Shown piece by piece: positions 25,528 through 33,195 of a DNA stretch of 64,000 nt. This DNA is from Jannaschia donghaensis. Lineage in GTDB: Bacteria; Pseudomonadota; Alphaproteobacteria; Rhodobacterales; Rhodobacteraceae. Position 1 is the stretch's first letter. Each line of letters begins with the position of its first letter. The stretch lies in the NCBI RefSeq assembly GCF_001403795.1, contig NZ_CXSU01000005.1, positions 465,597-529,596 of the forward strand, given 5' to 3'. The notes beneath the pieces are model-generated. The model saw only the letters and a program-made list of their open reading frames with translations. It did not search any database and was not told the origin of the DNA. A program made the position numbers and the translations under genes.

Positions 25528-25976
25528 GCCCGTTCGTCCTTGGGGCTGTCCATGACGACATAGGTTGTCAGCCGTGCGACCTGCGGCAGGACGCCCAGAA
25601 CCTCTGTGTGGAAATGCTTGTAGGCGATCAGGTCGCGCGCCTCGATCCGCAGCAGGTATTCGACGGCCCCGGTGATGTTATGGCATTCGCGCACCTCGGG
25701 CGCTTCGGCGATGGCCCGCTCGAACCCTTCCTGCCCCGCCTTGGTGTGATCGTTGAGGCCCACGGCGATATAGGCGGTGAAGCCTATGCCGGCCCGCTCC
25801 GGGTCGATAACGGCGCGGTAGCCCTTGATAAGGCCGCTTGCCTCCATCGCCTGCACCCGGCGCAGCGTTGCCGAAGGCGAAAGGCCGACCGTCTCGGACA
25901 GAGCCTGATTGGTAATCCGGCCGTCGCCGCTCAGCGCGCGCAAGATACGGTCGTCAATATCATCGATTCTGCTCAT
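25524..25976 (-). CDS. Lrp/AsnC family regulator next to a LysE exporter
   Basis: A 150-residue Lrp/AsnC protein: an N-terminal helix-turn-helix (DDIDDRILRALSGDGRITNQ to LSPSATLRRVQAME) and a C-terminal RAM/AsnC ligand domain. Start at MSRIDDID is the usual family start. It diverges from a LysE-type exporter, and a 33-bp dyad lies in the 72 bp between them. By analogy with other amino-acid exporter pairs, it probably senses an amino acid and controls the exporter. Confidence 0.92.
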   Translation of the reverse strand: MSRIDDIDDRILRALSGDGRITNQALSETVGLSPSATLRRVQAMEASGLIKGYRAVIDPERAGIGFTAYIAVGLNDHTKAGQEGFERAIAEAPEVRECHNITGAVEYLLRIEARDLIAYKHFHTEVLGVLPQVARLTTYVVMDSPKDERA

Positions 25977-25980
25977 AGAC

Positions 25981-26013
25981 TGCAAAATCTGCACGGATGC
26001 AGCGATGTTTGCA
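25981..26013. promoter_or_regulatory. Candidate Lrp-type operator dyad
   Basis: Between the divergent lrp and lysE genes, TGCAAAATC-TGCA (25981-25993) faces TGCA-GCGATGTTTGCA (25998-26013). The outer arms TGCAAA/TTTGCA and inner TGCA pairs are symmetric about one centre with a small insertion on one side. It starts 4 bp before the lrp start codon, which suits autoregulation plus control of lysE. Confidence 0.55.
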
Positions 26014-26048
26014 AGGACATGCACAGCAATACGACGGATGATGCGAGC

Positions 26049-26645
26049 ATGACATACGATCTGTTCCTCGGCCTGGTTGCCTTTGCTTTCGTCTCTTCGA
26101 TCACGCCAGGGCCGAACAATCTGATGATAATGGCCTCGGGGGCGAACTTCGGGGTTGGGCGGTCGGTGCCCCATGCGCTGGGCATCTCGCTCGGTTTTGG
26201 CGTGATGATCGTGCTGGTCGGCCTTGGCCTGGCGCAGGTGTTCGACCGGTTTCCTGCGGCAAAGACGGCGCTGGCGATCCTGTCGGTGATCTATCTTCTC
26301 TGGCTGGCGTGGAAGATCGCGAATGCGGCCCCGCCCAAGGCCGCCACGGCCGAGGGCACGCCGATGACCTTCCTGCAGGCGGCGGCGTTCCAGTGGGTCA
26401 ACCCCAAGGCCTGGACGATGGCACTGACGGCGGTGACGCTCTACACCGCTGGCGGGCCCTTGGCGGTCGTGCCGGTGGCGGCGATCTTCACGGTCGTGAA
26501 CCTGCCATCGATCTCTTGCTGGTTGGTGCTGGGGGTGCAGATGCGCCGGTTCCTGACGTCGCCCGCGCGCCTGCGGGCGTTCAATTGGACGATGGCGGGC
26601 CTTCTCGTCTTGTCGCTGGTGCCGTCGGTCGCGCCGCTGTTGTAG
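26049..26645 (+). CDS. LysE-family amino-acid exporter
   Basis: A 198-residue inner-membrane protein of the LysE/RhtB family with about six hydrophobic segments. The family signature SSITPGPNNLMIMASGANFG sits at residues 16-35 and NPKAWTMAL appears near residue 118. It exports amino acids or related compounds; which one is not evident. Start at MTYDLFLG gives the usual length, though an in-frame ATG at 26019 exists and would overlap the operator region. The divergent Lrp regulator is its likely controller. Confidence 0.88.
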   Translation: MTYDLFLGLVAFAFVSSITPGPNNLMIMASGANFGVGRSVPHALGISLGFGVMIVLVGLGLAQVFDRFPAAKTALAILSVIYLLWLAWKIANAAPPKAATAEGTPMTFLQAAAFQWVNPKAWTMALTAVTLYTAGGPLAVVPVAAIFTVVNLPSISCWLVLGVQMRRFLTSPARLRAFNWTMAGLLVLSLVPSVAPLL

Positions 26646-26681
26646 GTGAGGCGACCGAATACTCGTAAAACGGAGACGTCT

Positions 26682-26966
26682 TCAATCGAGGGGGATGTCG
26701 CGGCGGAAGGTGCCGTCGGGCGCGAAGATCAGCACGCGGTCGTCGGTCGTCGTCGCGATCCAGTAGGATGGGGCCTGCGTGACGGCGACGATGCTGGTGC
26801 CGTTCGGAACCTGAAGTCGATCGGGCAGGGTGACGGCCGCACCCGGCAGACGCGTGACAAGCAGGACGACGACGGTTATCAGCCCGACGATCATCACCCC
26901 CGTCAGCATCGTGACCAGCGTCTTCAGAAACCGCAGGTCCGGGGGCAATCCGGGGTTTTCGTCCAT
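26682..26966 (-). CDS. Small membrane protein, DUF6476-like
   Basis: A 94-residue protein with one strong transmembrane helix (about residues 16-40, LVTMLTGVMIVGLITVVVLL) and a C-terminal domain that ends APDGTFRRDIPL. It matches the rhodobacteral DUF6476 pattern; function is unknown. The start ATG at 26966 shares the tetranucleotide CATG with the rluD start on the other strand. An alternative start at 26990 likewise overlaps an alternative rluD start. Confidence 0.78.
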   Translation of the reverse strand: MDENPGLPPDLRFLKTLVTMLTGVMIVGLITVVVLLVTRLPGAAVTLPDRLQVPNGTSIVAVTQAPSYWIATTTDDRVLIFAPDGTFRRDIPLD

Positions 26967-27981
26967 GTCCGACACAAAAGTCACCTTCATGATCGCGGTC
27001 GATCCGCCCGCGCGTCTGGATAAGGCAATCGCGCGCGACGTGCCAGCGGAGGCGCATTTAAGCAGATCCCGCATGGCCAAACTGCTGGAAGAAGGGCGCG
27101 TGACGGTCGATGGGCGCGTGGCATCGGCCCGCGACAAGGTCGAATGGGGCGCGCAGATCGAAGTGCGCGTGCCCGTGACCGACGACCCCGAGACACGGGC
27201 CGAGGATATCCCGCTGACCATCGTGCACGAAGACGCGGACCTTATCGTCATCGACAAACCGGCCGGCATGGTCGTTCATCCCGCCCCCGGATCGCCCGGC
27301 GGGACGCTGGTGAACGCGCTGCTGCATCACTTCGGTGGGAACCTGTCGGGCGTGGGCGGGGCCAAACGGCCCGGCATCGTTCACCGCATCGACAAGGAGA
27401 CGAGCGGTCTATTGGTCGTCGCGAAATCCGATGCGGCCCACCACGGGCTGGCCGCACAGTTCGAAGCGCATAGTGTCGAGCGTCGGTACCTGGCCGTCGT
27501 CCACGGCGTGCCGTCAGCGGGCGATCCGCGCCTGCGCGGGACGCGGGGGATCAACTGGGAACAGGCCGATATCCTGAAGATCACGACACGCCTGGGCCGG
27601 CACCGCACCGACCGCCAGAAGCAGGCGGTGTTCTGGGACAGCGGGCGTCACGCAGTCACACGGGCCCGCACGATCGAGCCGTTCGGGACGGCGGCCCTGA
27701 TCGAATGCTGGCTGGAAACGGGGCGGACCCACCAGATCCGGGTGCATATGGCGCATGCGGGTCACGGCCTGATCGGGGACCCGACCTATGGCGGCGCGCG
27801 GCGCTTGCCCAAGGATCATCCGGGCGCGGCGGTCGTCGCGGCCTTCGGGCGGCAGGCGCTCCATGCGGAAACCTTGGGTTTTGTGCATCCCGTGACGGCG
27901 GCGCAAATGCGCTTCAACTCCGCCGTGCCCGACGACATGGCGGGGCTGCTTGCGGCGTTGCGGGTCAAGCGCCCCTCCTGA
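26965..27981 (+). CDS. rluD: Large-subunit pseudouridine synthase RluD-type
   Basis: A 338-residue RluA-family pseudouridine synthase, probably modifying 23S rRNA. An S4 RNA-binding domain (about 15-75) is followed by the catalytic domain with Asp143 in HRIDKETSGLLVVAK. GRTHQIRVHMAHAGHGLIGDPTYGG follows downstream. Length fits RluD. The start is uncertain between 26965 and 26989; the former keeps the full leader seen in relatives. Its upstream DNA lies inside the divergent DUF6476 gene. Confidence 0.92.
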   Translation: MSDTKVTFMIAVDPPARLDKAIARDVPAEAHLSRSRMAKLLEEGRVTVDGRVASARDKVEWGAQIEVRVPVTDDPETRAEDIPLTIVHEDADLIVIDKPAGMVVHPAPGSPGGTLVNALLHHFGGNLSGVGGAKRPGIVHRIDKETSGLLVVAKSDAAHHGLAAQFEAHSVERRYLAVVHGVPSAGDPRLRGTRGINWEQADILKITTRLGRHRTDRQKQAVFWDSGRHAVTRARTIEPFGTAALIECWLETGRTHQIRVHMAHAGHGLIGDPTYGGARRLPKDHPGAAVVAAFGRQALHAETLGFVHPVTAAQMRFNSAVPDDMAGLLAALRVKRPS

Positions 27982-27983
27982 TC

Positions 27984-28008
27984 GGAACGATTTGCGGGGG
28001 GCCGCGTT
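27984..28008 (+). promoter_or_regulatory. ECF-sigma-like promoter upstream of rpoH
   Basis: GGAAC (27984-27988), a 16-bp spacer and CGTT (28005-28008) match the GGAAC-N16/17-CGTT consensus of alphaproteobacterial EcfG-type sigma factors, about 190 bp upstream of rpoH and just after the rluD stop. Rhodobacterales often lack EcfG, so a different ECF factor or coincidence is possible. Confidence 0.35.
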
Positions 28009-28201
28009 TTATGTGCGAATAAGCAGGGCTGACCGGCCGTTTCGGCCCTGTCCCTGCGTTTTCACAGTGGGTAGTTCTGTCTTTCCGACGGAGGATCATG
28101 GGTATGACAGACCCGTGACCCCCCACATCTTGAAGTTTCCGCCGGGGCACACCACCTCTGACGCAAGGGGTGTTAAGCCCATTAACATGAGGGAGACCGA
28201 C

Positions 28202-29098
28202 ATGGCCGCCACATACGCCAATCTTCCGGCACCGAACCCCGAAGCGGGTCTGAACCGCTATCTGCAGGAAATCCGCAAGTTCCCGATGCTGGAGCCGGAA
28301 CAGGAATACATGCTCGCCAAGCGGTGGGTTGAAGAGGGTGACACAGATTCCGCGCACCAGATGGTCACGTCGCACCTGCGCTTGGCCGCCAAGATCGCCA
28401 TGGGATATCGCGGTTATGGCCTGCCGCAGGCCGAAGTCATCTCCGAGGCGAACGTGGGCCTGATGCAGGCCGTCAAGAAGTTCGACCCCGAAAAGGGCTT
28501 CCGCCTTGCCACCTATGCGATGTGGTGGATCCGCGCCGCAATTCAGGAATACGTCCTGCGGTCGTGGTCGATGGTCAAGCTGGGCACCACCAGCGCGCAA
28601 AAGAAGCTGTTCTTCAACCTGCGCAAGGCCAAGAACCGCATCGGCGCGTTGGAAGAAGGCGATCTGCGGCCCGAGAATGTCGCCCGCATCGCCAAAGACC
28701 TTGGCGTGACCGAAACCGAGGTGACGTCTATGAACCGGCGCATGTCGGGCGGCGACGCGTCGCTGAACGTGCAGGTCGGATCGGATGGCGAAGGCACGAC
28801 GCAGTGGCAGGACTGGCTGGCCGACGATTCGGCGGATCAAGCCAGCGACTACGCCGAAAAGGACGAGTTCGACACGCGTATCGACATGATGACCGAGGCC
28901 ATGGATGTCCTCAACGACCGCGAAAAGGACATCCTGACCCAGCGCCGCCTGTCCGAGGAGACGGTGACGCTGGAAGACCTGTCGACCAAGTACGAGGTCA
29001 GCCGCGAACGAATTCGCCAGATCGAGGTGCGCGCGTTCGAGAAACTGTCCAAGCGCGTGAAGGAACTTGCGCGCGAAAAGGGCATGGTTTCGGCCTGA
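28202..29098 (+). CDS. rpoH: Heat-shock sigma factor RpoH
   Basis: A 298-residue sigma-32. Region 2 is SHLRLAAKIAMGYRGYGLP to FRLATYAMWWIRAAIQEYVL. The RpoH box QKKLFFNLRKAKNRIG follows, and region 4 ends in YEVSRERIRQIEVRAFEKL. The start at 28202 is supported by AGGGAG about 9 bp upstream and by the usual MAATYANLPAPNPEAGLNRY opening. It resembles RpoH-I of Rhodobacter. A 220-bp leader precedes it and a terminator follows. It should drive the hsp20 promoter found at 60.1 kb. Confidence 0.97.
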   Translation: MAATYANLPAPNPEAGLNRYLQEIRKFPMLEPEQEYMLAKRWVEEGDTDSAHQMVTSHLRLAAKIAMGYRGYGLPQAEVISEANVGLMQAVKKFDPEKGFRLATYAMWWIRAAIQEYVLRSWSMVKLGTTSAQKKLFFNLRKAKNRIGALEEGDLRPENVARIAKDLGVTETEVTSMNRRMSGGDASLNVQVGSDGEGTTQWQDWLADDSADQASDYAEKDEFDTRIDMMTEAMDVLNDREKDILTQRRLSEETVTLEDLSTKYEVSRERIRQIEVRAFEKLSKRVKELAREKGMVSA

Positions 29099-29151
29099 TC
29101 CGGTTTCGATCCGGATGGGTTCCCGACCCCGGATCATTCGCACCACGACAA

Positions 29152-29183
29152 GGGTCCGCACCGGCAAGATGCGGACCTTTTTC
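29152..29183 (+). terminator. Intrinsic terminator of rpoH
   Basis: GGTCCGCA (29153-29160) pairs perfectly with TGCGGACC (29170-29177) around a 9-base loop and is followed by TTTTTCGTTTT. It lies 55 bp after the rpoH stop. Confidence 0.88.
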
Positions 29184-29234
29184 GTTTTCGCGCGCGTTCA
29201 TGGTAAGATCTGATTACGCCGACAGGAGGTCGAG

Positions 29235-29603
29235 ATGTCGTATTACGCCGGTTTCGTGGCCGCGGTTCCCACCGATCACAAGGCCGATTTCATAACCCAT
29301 TCCAAGCAGGCGTGGCAAACCATCTTCAAGCCGCTGGGCGCGCTGGCACAGGTGGAAACCTGGGGCGACGACGTGCCTGACGGCACGGTCACATCGTTCC
29401 CGATGGCTGTGAAGGCGCGCCCTGGAGAGACCGTCGTCTTCAGCTGGATCGAATGGCCCGACAAGGCGACGCATGATGCCGCGAACGCCCAAATGATGTC
29501 GCCCGAGTTCGCCGCCGAGATGGACGGAATGGCCGACATGCCCTTCGATGGAAAGCGCATGATCTTCGGCGGGTTCGCCCCGGTCGTCGAAATGCGGGTC
29601 TGA
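29235..29603 (+). CDS. DUF1428 family protein
   Basis: A 122-residue protein of the DUF1428 (YbaA-like, dimeric alpha-beta barrel) family. Recognisable parts are MSYYAGFVAAVPTDHKADF at the start, ETWGDDVPDGTVTSFPMAVK in the middle and the ending KRMIFGGFAPVVE. Function is unknown. AGGAGG is placed 6-8 bp before the ATG, a strong initiation site. It is followed after 3 bp by a DksA-type zinc-finger gene, so the two form an operon. Confidence 0.92.
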   Translation: MSYYAGFVAAVPTDHKADFITHSKQAWQTIFKPLGALAQVETWGDDVPDGTVTSFPMAVKARPGETVVFSWIEWPDKATHDAANAQMMSPEFAAEMDGMADMPFDGKRMIFGGFAPVVEMRV

Positions 29604-29606
29604 CCG

Positions 29607-29876
29607 GTGGCGGGTGGTTGGGCCAAGGACGGGGCCGTGTCCGAACAGATCGAAGCGTCGATCAACGACGAATTGGCGCGGCTCAAGGCCCGCAAGGTGC
29701 CGGTGGGCCAGAGCTTGACGCATTGCGCCGACTGCGAGGAGCCGATCCCGGACGCGCGGCGCGCGGCGTTGCCGGGCGTCAAGCTGTGCATCGACTGCGC
29801 GGGCCAGCGGGACACGCGGAATGCGCCGCGTGGGGGCATCAATCGCCGCGGCAGCAAGGATTCACAGCTTAAGTAA
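29607..29876 (+). CDS. DksA/TraR-type C4 zinc-finger protein
   Basis: An 89-residue protein with a four-Cys zinc finger: Cys40, Cys43, Cys61 and Cys64 (THCADCEEPIPDARRAALPG then KLCIDCAGQ). This is the hallmark of short DksA/TraR relatives (YbiI type). It lacks the long coiled coil with the acidic tip of true DksA, so a full role in RNA polymerase control is doubtful. Start is GTG at 29607, 3 bp after the DUF1428 gene. Confidence 0.9.
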   Translation: MAGGWAKDGAVSEQIEASINDELARLKARKVPVGQSLTHCADCEEPIPDARRAALPGVKLCIDCAGQRDTRNAPRGGINRRGSKDSQLK

Positions 29877-29930
29877 CGGGACTGCGCGGGCCGGCCGGTG
29901 GTATGGCTCCATTAAATCGGAGCCGGGCCG

Positions 29931-30125
29931 ATGTTCACAGACCTGTCCACACCGATCCTCCTTCTGATTTTCGCGGTGGCCGATAGTATCGTTCTTGTGG
30001 TTTCGATCAAGCGTGCAGGTCTGATCCGACGGGACCGTCAGGGGCCCGCGGGCATCGGCTTCCAAAGTGTCACGCTGTCGGTGGTCTATGTCGGGGCGCT
30101 GTGCCTTCAGGACATGACCAACTAA
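29931..30125 (+). CDS. Small membrane protein, 64 residues
   Basis: A 64-residue frame with a clear hydrophobic helix (residues 7-24, TPILLLIFAVADSIVLVV), a basic loop KRAGLIRRDRQ, and a second, weaker hydrophobic stretch (45-58). CGGAG lies about 9 bp before the ATG. It follows the zinc-finger gene by 54 bp. Its stop overlaps that of the convergent LysR gene (CTAA). No family recognised; I call it real because of the membrane pattern and the exact stop overlap. Confidence 0.6.
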   Translation: MFTDLSTPILLLIFAVADSIVLVVSIKRAGLIRRDRQGPAGIGFQSVTLSVVYVGALCLQDMTN

Positions 30126-31045
30126 GGGTCGCCCAGGGTTTCGACCTCGTGACCCGTCAACCGTTCCAATTCGTGCATGATATCGCCCTGTGCGTCCTCC
30201 GCATCGGTGGCAACGGCTGCCAGCGTGTCACGCGCGACTTCGGCGATGTCCGGTGTCAGGTCGTCGCGGAAAACCGCCCAGATCGGATAGGGGAAGGTGG
30301 GTGCGCCGGGGACCAGATGCAGACGACCGGCGTCCAGATGGGGCTGGGCCGCGCGGGCGGGCAGATAAGCGGCGGCGTGACGGTTGACGATGTAATGCGC
30401 ACCCAACGCGCCCAACGACAGATTGACCCCGCTGTCGGCCAGACCGGGCAGATCCGTGGCGTGGGCGCGCGTAAATTCCGCGCCCCAATCCATGAAGACG
30501 TAATGCGGTGCGACGGCGTCCATGCCATCGGCAGGGAACGAGGAGGTGAGGATCAGCTCATCGTCCATTACCGGCGCCACCGTCAGGCCGGGCCGCGATT
30601 GCGGCATGTAGGTGAGGGTCGCCTGCACGACTCCTTCGATCAGGAACCGCGTCAGGCGGTCGGGCATTCCCACTTCGGCGCGCAACGCCAGCGTCGGGCG
30701 GGCCCGTTGCAGCGCATCCATCCAACGGAATCCCAGGCGCGGCCAGAGGGAGTATTGCGCCCCGATGGTGAGCGATTGCGCATATCCGCGGGGGACAGCG
30801 ACCTGTTGGCGGGCTTCCTCCCACAGTTTGACGAGGCTGGTGGCATAGGGCGCGAACGCACGGCCCGACGGTGTCAAGGCGACCCCGGCCTTGGACCGCG
30901 TGAACAGGGTCTGGCCCAACTGATCCTCCAAACGCTGCACGCGCAGGCTGACGGCGGATTGGGTGACGAACAAACGGGCGGAGGCGGCGACGAAGCTGCC
31001 GGTGTCGGACACGGCAAGGAACGTGCGGATGAGAGCGATATCCAT
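30122..31045 (-). CDS. LysR-type transcriptional regulator
   Basis: A 307-residue LysR regulator: helix-turn-helix at residues 1-60 (MDIALIRTFLAVSDTGSFVA, FVTQSAVSLRVQRLEDQLGQ) and an effector-binding domain after that. The start at 31045 is the usual family start; the frame extends beyond but has no homology. The 165 bp upstream are noticeably AT-rich and separate it from a divergent small lipoprotein gene, a possible target. Ligand unknown. Confidence 0.9.
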   Translation of the reverse strand: MDIALIRTFLAVSDTGSFVAASARLFVTQSAVSLRVQRLEDQLGQTLFTRSKAGVALTPSGRAFAPYATSLVKLWEEARQQVAVPRGYAQSLTIGAQYSLWPRLGFRWMDALQRARPTLALRAEVGMPDRLTRFLIEGVVQATLTYMPQSRPGLTVAPVMDDELILTSSFPADGMDAVAPHYVFMDWGAEFTRAHATDLPGLADSGVNLSLGALGAHYIVNRHAAAYLPARAAQPHLDAGRLHLVPGAPTFPYPIWAVFRDDLTPDIAEVARDTLAAVATDAEDAQGDIMHELERLTGHEVETLGDP

Positions 31046-31210
31046 GAAAGATGTATGAGCAGAAATGCGATGAACTGCAATTCTTATTCGTTTTTCTTTT
31101 GTATGAGGCATTGGCATAAGGGGGCATCGGAAGGCAGTGCCCTTCCACGGCCGGGACGGCGCGTCGCCCCTTCCACCGCCGCAATCGCCGACGCAAAACG
31201 GAGTTCTGCC

Positions 31211-31402
31211 ATGACCTTCACTCGTATCGCCTTCGTCGCCGCCCTGATCGCCGGCCTGTCCGCCTGTTCCGCCGAACGTGTGGTCGACCGCACCGTCGAC
31301 ACCACGTTGTTTGCTGGAAAGACCGTCGTCAAGACGGGCGTCGGGGCCGGCAAATTGGTCGTGCGCGGGACCGGTGCCGCGATCGGCTACGGCGACGAAT
31401 GA
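31211..31402 (+). CDS. Small lipoprotein
   Basis: A 63-residue lipoprotein: basic n-region, hydrophobic helix and the lipobox LSAC with Cys20 as lipidated residue. The mature part (SAERVVDRTVDTTLFAGKTV and a Gly/Val-rich tail) is short and amphipathic. It should sit in the outer or inner membrane facing the periplasm. It diverges from the LysR gene at 31045 and ends at a strong hairpin. Function unknown. Confidence 0.75.
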   Translation: MTFTRIAFVAALIAGLSACSAERVVDRTVDTTLFAGKTVVKTGVGAGKLVVRGTGAAIGYGDE

Positions 31403-31423
31403 TCGCTCGGACCTGAATGAGAA

Positions 31424-31453
31424 ACGGGCGCGGTGGTTTCCCACCGCGCCCGT
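31424..31453. terminator. Bidirectional hairpin between lipoprotein and rplY
   Basis: ACGGGCGCGGTGG (31424-31436) pairs perfectly over 13 bp with CCACCGCGCCCGT (31441-31453) around TTTC. It lies between the convergent lipoprotein and rplY genes, 21 and 30 bp from their stops. The flanking T-runs are poor. Confidence 0.75.
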
Positions 31454-31482
31454 CTGACGTTCATGATATGGGGTGGGCGGCG

Positions 31483-32151
31483 TCAGGTGCCGTCCGCCTC
31501 CTCGCCCATTACGGTGTCGGCGTTCTGATTGATGACCTCGGTTTCGGTCACTTCATCCTCATCGTCGTCTTCCGCCAGCAGCGCGGCCGGGGCCTGCATG
31601 TTGGCCAGGACGAAGTCGCGGTCGATGGTCGGCTTCGACCCTTCGGGCAGCGTGACGTCCGAGATGTGGACGGTGTCGCCGATTTCCATGCCCGAGCAGT
31701 CGACCGTAATCGCATCGGGAATGTCACCGGCGGTCACGCGCAGCTCCACTTCCGGGCGCACGACGGTCAGCACGCCACCGGCCTTGTCGCCGGGGGGTCC
31801 TTCAACGCCTTCGAAGACGACCGGAAGGAACAGGTTGACCTTGGACGTGCGGCGCAGGCGCATCAGGTCCAGGTGGGTCGGCAGGTCCTTGACGACATCA
31901 CGCTGGACGTCGCGGGCGATGACGCGGACGTCGTCGTGACCCTCAACCTTCAGGTTCCAGAGCGTCGCGCGAAAGCGGCCGGCCTTGAGCTTCTTGAGAA
32001 GCTCGTTGAAGGGGATCTGAATGGCGATGGGATCTTCCCCGCCGCCATAAACCACGCCTGGGACCATGCCGTCCCGACGTGCCTGGCGAGCGGCCCCCTT
32101 GCCTGTCCCCGCGCGTGCATGTGCCACGAGATCCGGAATCTCTTTAGCCAT
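31483..32151 (-). CDS. rplY: 50S ribosomal protein L25/general stress protein Ctc
   Basis: A 222-residue long form of L25 that binds 5S rRNA. The N-terminal L25 domain (residues 1-95, [33 protein letters not shown]) is followed by the TL5/Ctc beta domain ([20 protein letters not shown]) and an acidic tail rich in Glu/Asp. Start at 32151 follows the family. Length matches CTC-type L25 proteins of alphaproteobacteria. Confidence 0.96.
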   Translation of the reverse strand: MAKEIPDLVAHARAGTGKGAARQARRDGMVPGVVYGGGEDPIAIQIPFNELLKKLKAGRFRATLWNLKVEGHDDVRVIARDVQRDVVKDLPTHLDLMRLRRTSKVNLFLPVVFEGVEGPPGDKAGGVLTVVRPEVELRVTAGDIPDAITVDCSGMEIGDTVHISDVTLPEGSKPTIDRDFVLANMQAPAALLAEDDDEDEVTETEVINQNADTVMGEEADGT

Positions 32152-32315
32152 GATGTTTCTCCATATGATAAAAGGGGCGGCCTCCAAGGGTGTCCGCCCG
32201 GTCGAAGACCGCCGTTTAGGGGGCGTGCGCGTGCAAGGCAAGCCCCCGCGCGTTGCACCCCGCCCGCAAGCGGCGTAAGCCGCGCGGGACGTTTCCCCCG
32301 TGTTTCGAGGCCCCG

Positions 32316-33191
32316 ATGTCCAATCCCGCAACAGACAACACCCGCGACGATCCCGCCACGCTGGTCTCGACCCGCTGGCTGGCGCAGCGGTTGACGTCGC
32401 CCGACCTGCGGATCATCGACGTCTCGTGGTATTTGCCGGATGCGGACCGCGACGCGCGGGCCGAATACGAGGCCGCGCATATCCCCGGCGCGCGTTTCGT
32501 TCCGTTGGAAGAGGTCAGCGACGGGCGCAGCGCGCTGCCGCACATGGCCCCGCCCGCGCCGAAGTTCATGTCCCGGATGCGCCGCATGGGCGTCGGCGAC
32601 GGACATACGGTCGTGATCTATGACGGGGCCGACGGCGGCGTCTTCTCGGCCGCCCGGCTTTGGTGGCTGTTTCGGCTGTTCGGTCAGCGGGCGGCGGTGC
32701 TGGACGGCGGTTTGTCGAAATGGCGGGCCGAGGGCCGGCCTGTGACATCGGAGCCGCCGACGATCCGCGATCGGCACATGACGGTCACCCGTCAGCCCGC
32801 ACTGATGCGCGACGTGACGGACGTCGCGCAGGCCGCCAAGCTGGGCACCGCGCAGATCGTCGACGCCCGCAGCGCGCCGCGGTTCCGGGGCGACGCGCCC
32901 GAACCGCGTGAGGGACTGCGGGCCGGTCACATCCCCGGATCGAAGAACCTGCCGATCGCCAAGTTGTTCCGGCCCGACGGCAGCATGAAGGACGGGGCCG
33001 ATCTGGCGCGGGCCTTCATCGCGGCTGGCATCGACTTGGACCGGCCCGTCATCACCACCTGCGGATCCGGCGTTACGGCGGCGGTCCTGAACCTTGGCCT
33101 GGCGCGGCTGGGCCACGACGACCATTCGCTCTATGACGGCAGCTGGGCCGAATGGGGCATGTATCCGGACCTGAAGATCGAGAGAGGCTGA
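32316..33191 (+). CDS. sseA: 3-mercaptopyruvate sulfurtransferase
   Basis: A 291-residue tandem rhodanese-domain protein. The first, inactive domain covers about 15-140 (with [11 protein letters not shown] and VLDGGLSKW). The second, catalytic domain has Cys249 in CGSGVTA, the 3-mercaptopyruvate-type loop. It moves sulfur from mercaptopyruvate to thiol acceptors, part of cysteine catabolism. It opens a plus-strand run of six genes and ends 4 bp before the aminotransferase gene, suggesting that the aminotransferase may supply its substrate. Confidence 0.93.
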   Translation: MSNPATDNTRDDPATLVSTRWLAQRLTSPDLRIIDVSWYLPDADRDARAEYEAAHIPGARFVPLEEVSDGRSALPHMAPPAPKFMSRMRRMGVGDGHTVVIYDGADGGVFSAARLWWLFRLFGQRAAVLDGGLSKWRAEGRPVTSEPPTIRDRHMTVTRQPALMRDVTDVAQAAKLGTAQIVDARSAPRFRGDAPEPREGLRAGHIPGSKNLPIAKLFRPDGSMKDGADLARAFIAAGIDLDRPVITTCGSGVTAAVLNLGLARLGHDDHSLYDGSWAEWGMYPDLKIERG

Positions 33192-33195
33192 CACG

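Noticed and set aside
28129-28160. CTTGAA upstream of rpoH as a sigma-32 autoregulatory promoter
   Set aside because: No CCCCAT-like -10 box at 13-17 bp downstream.
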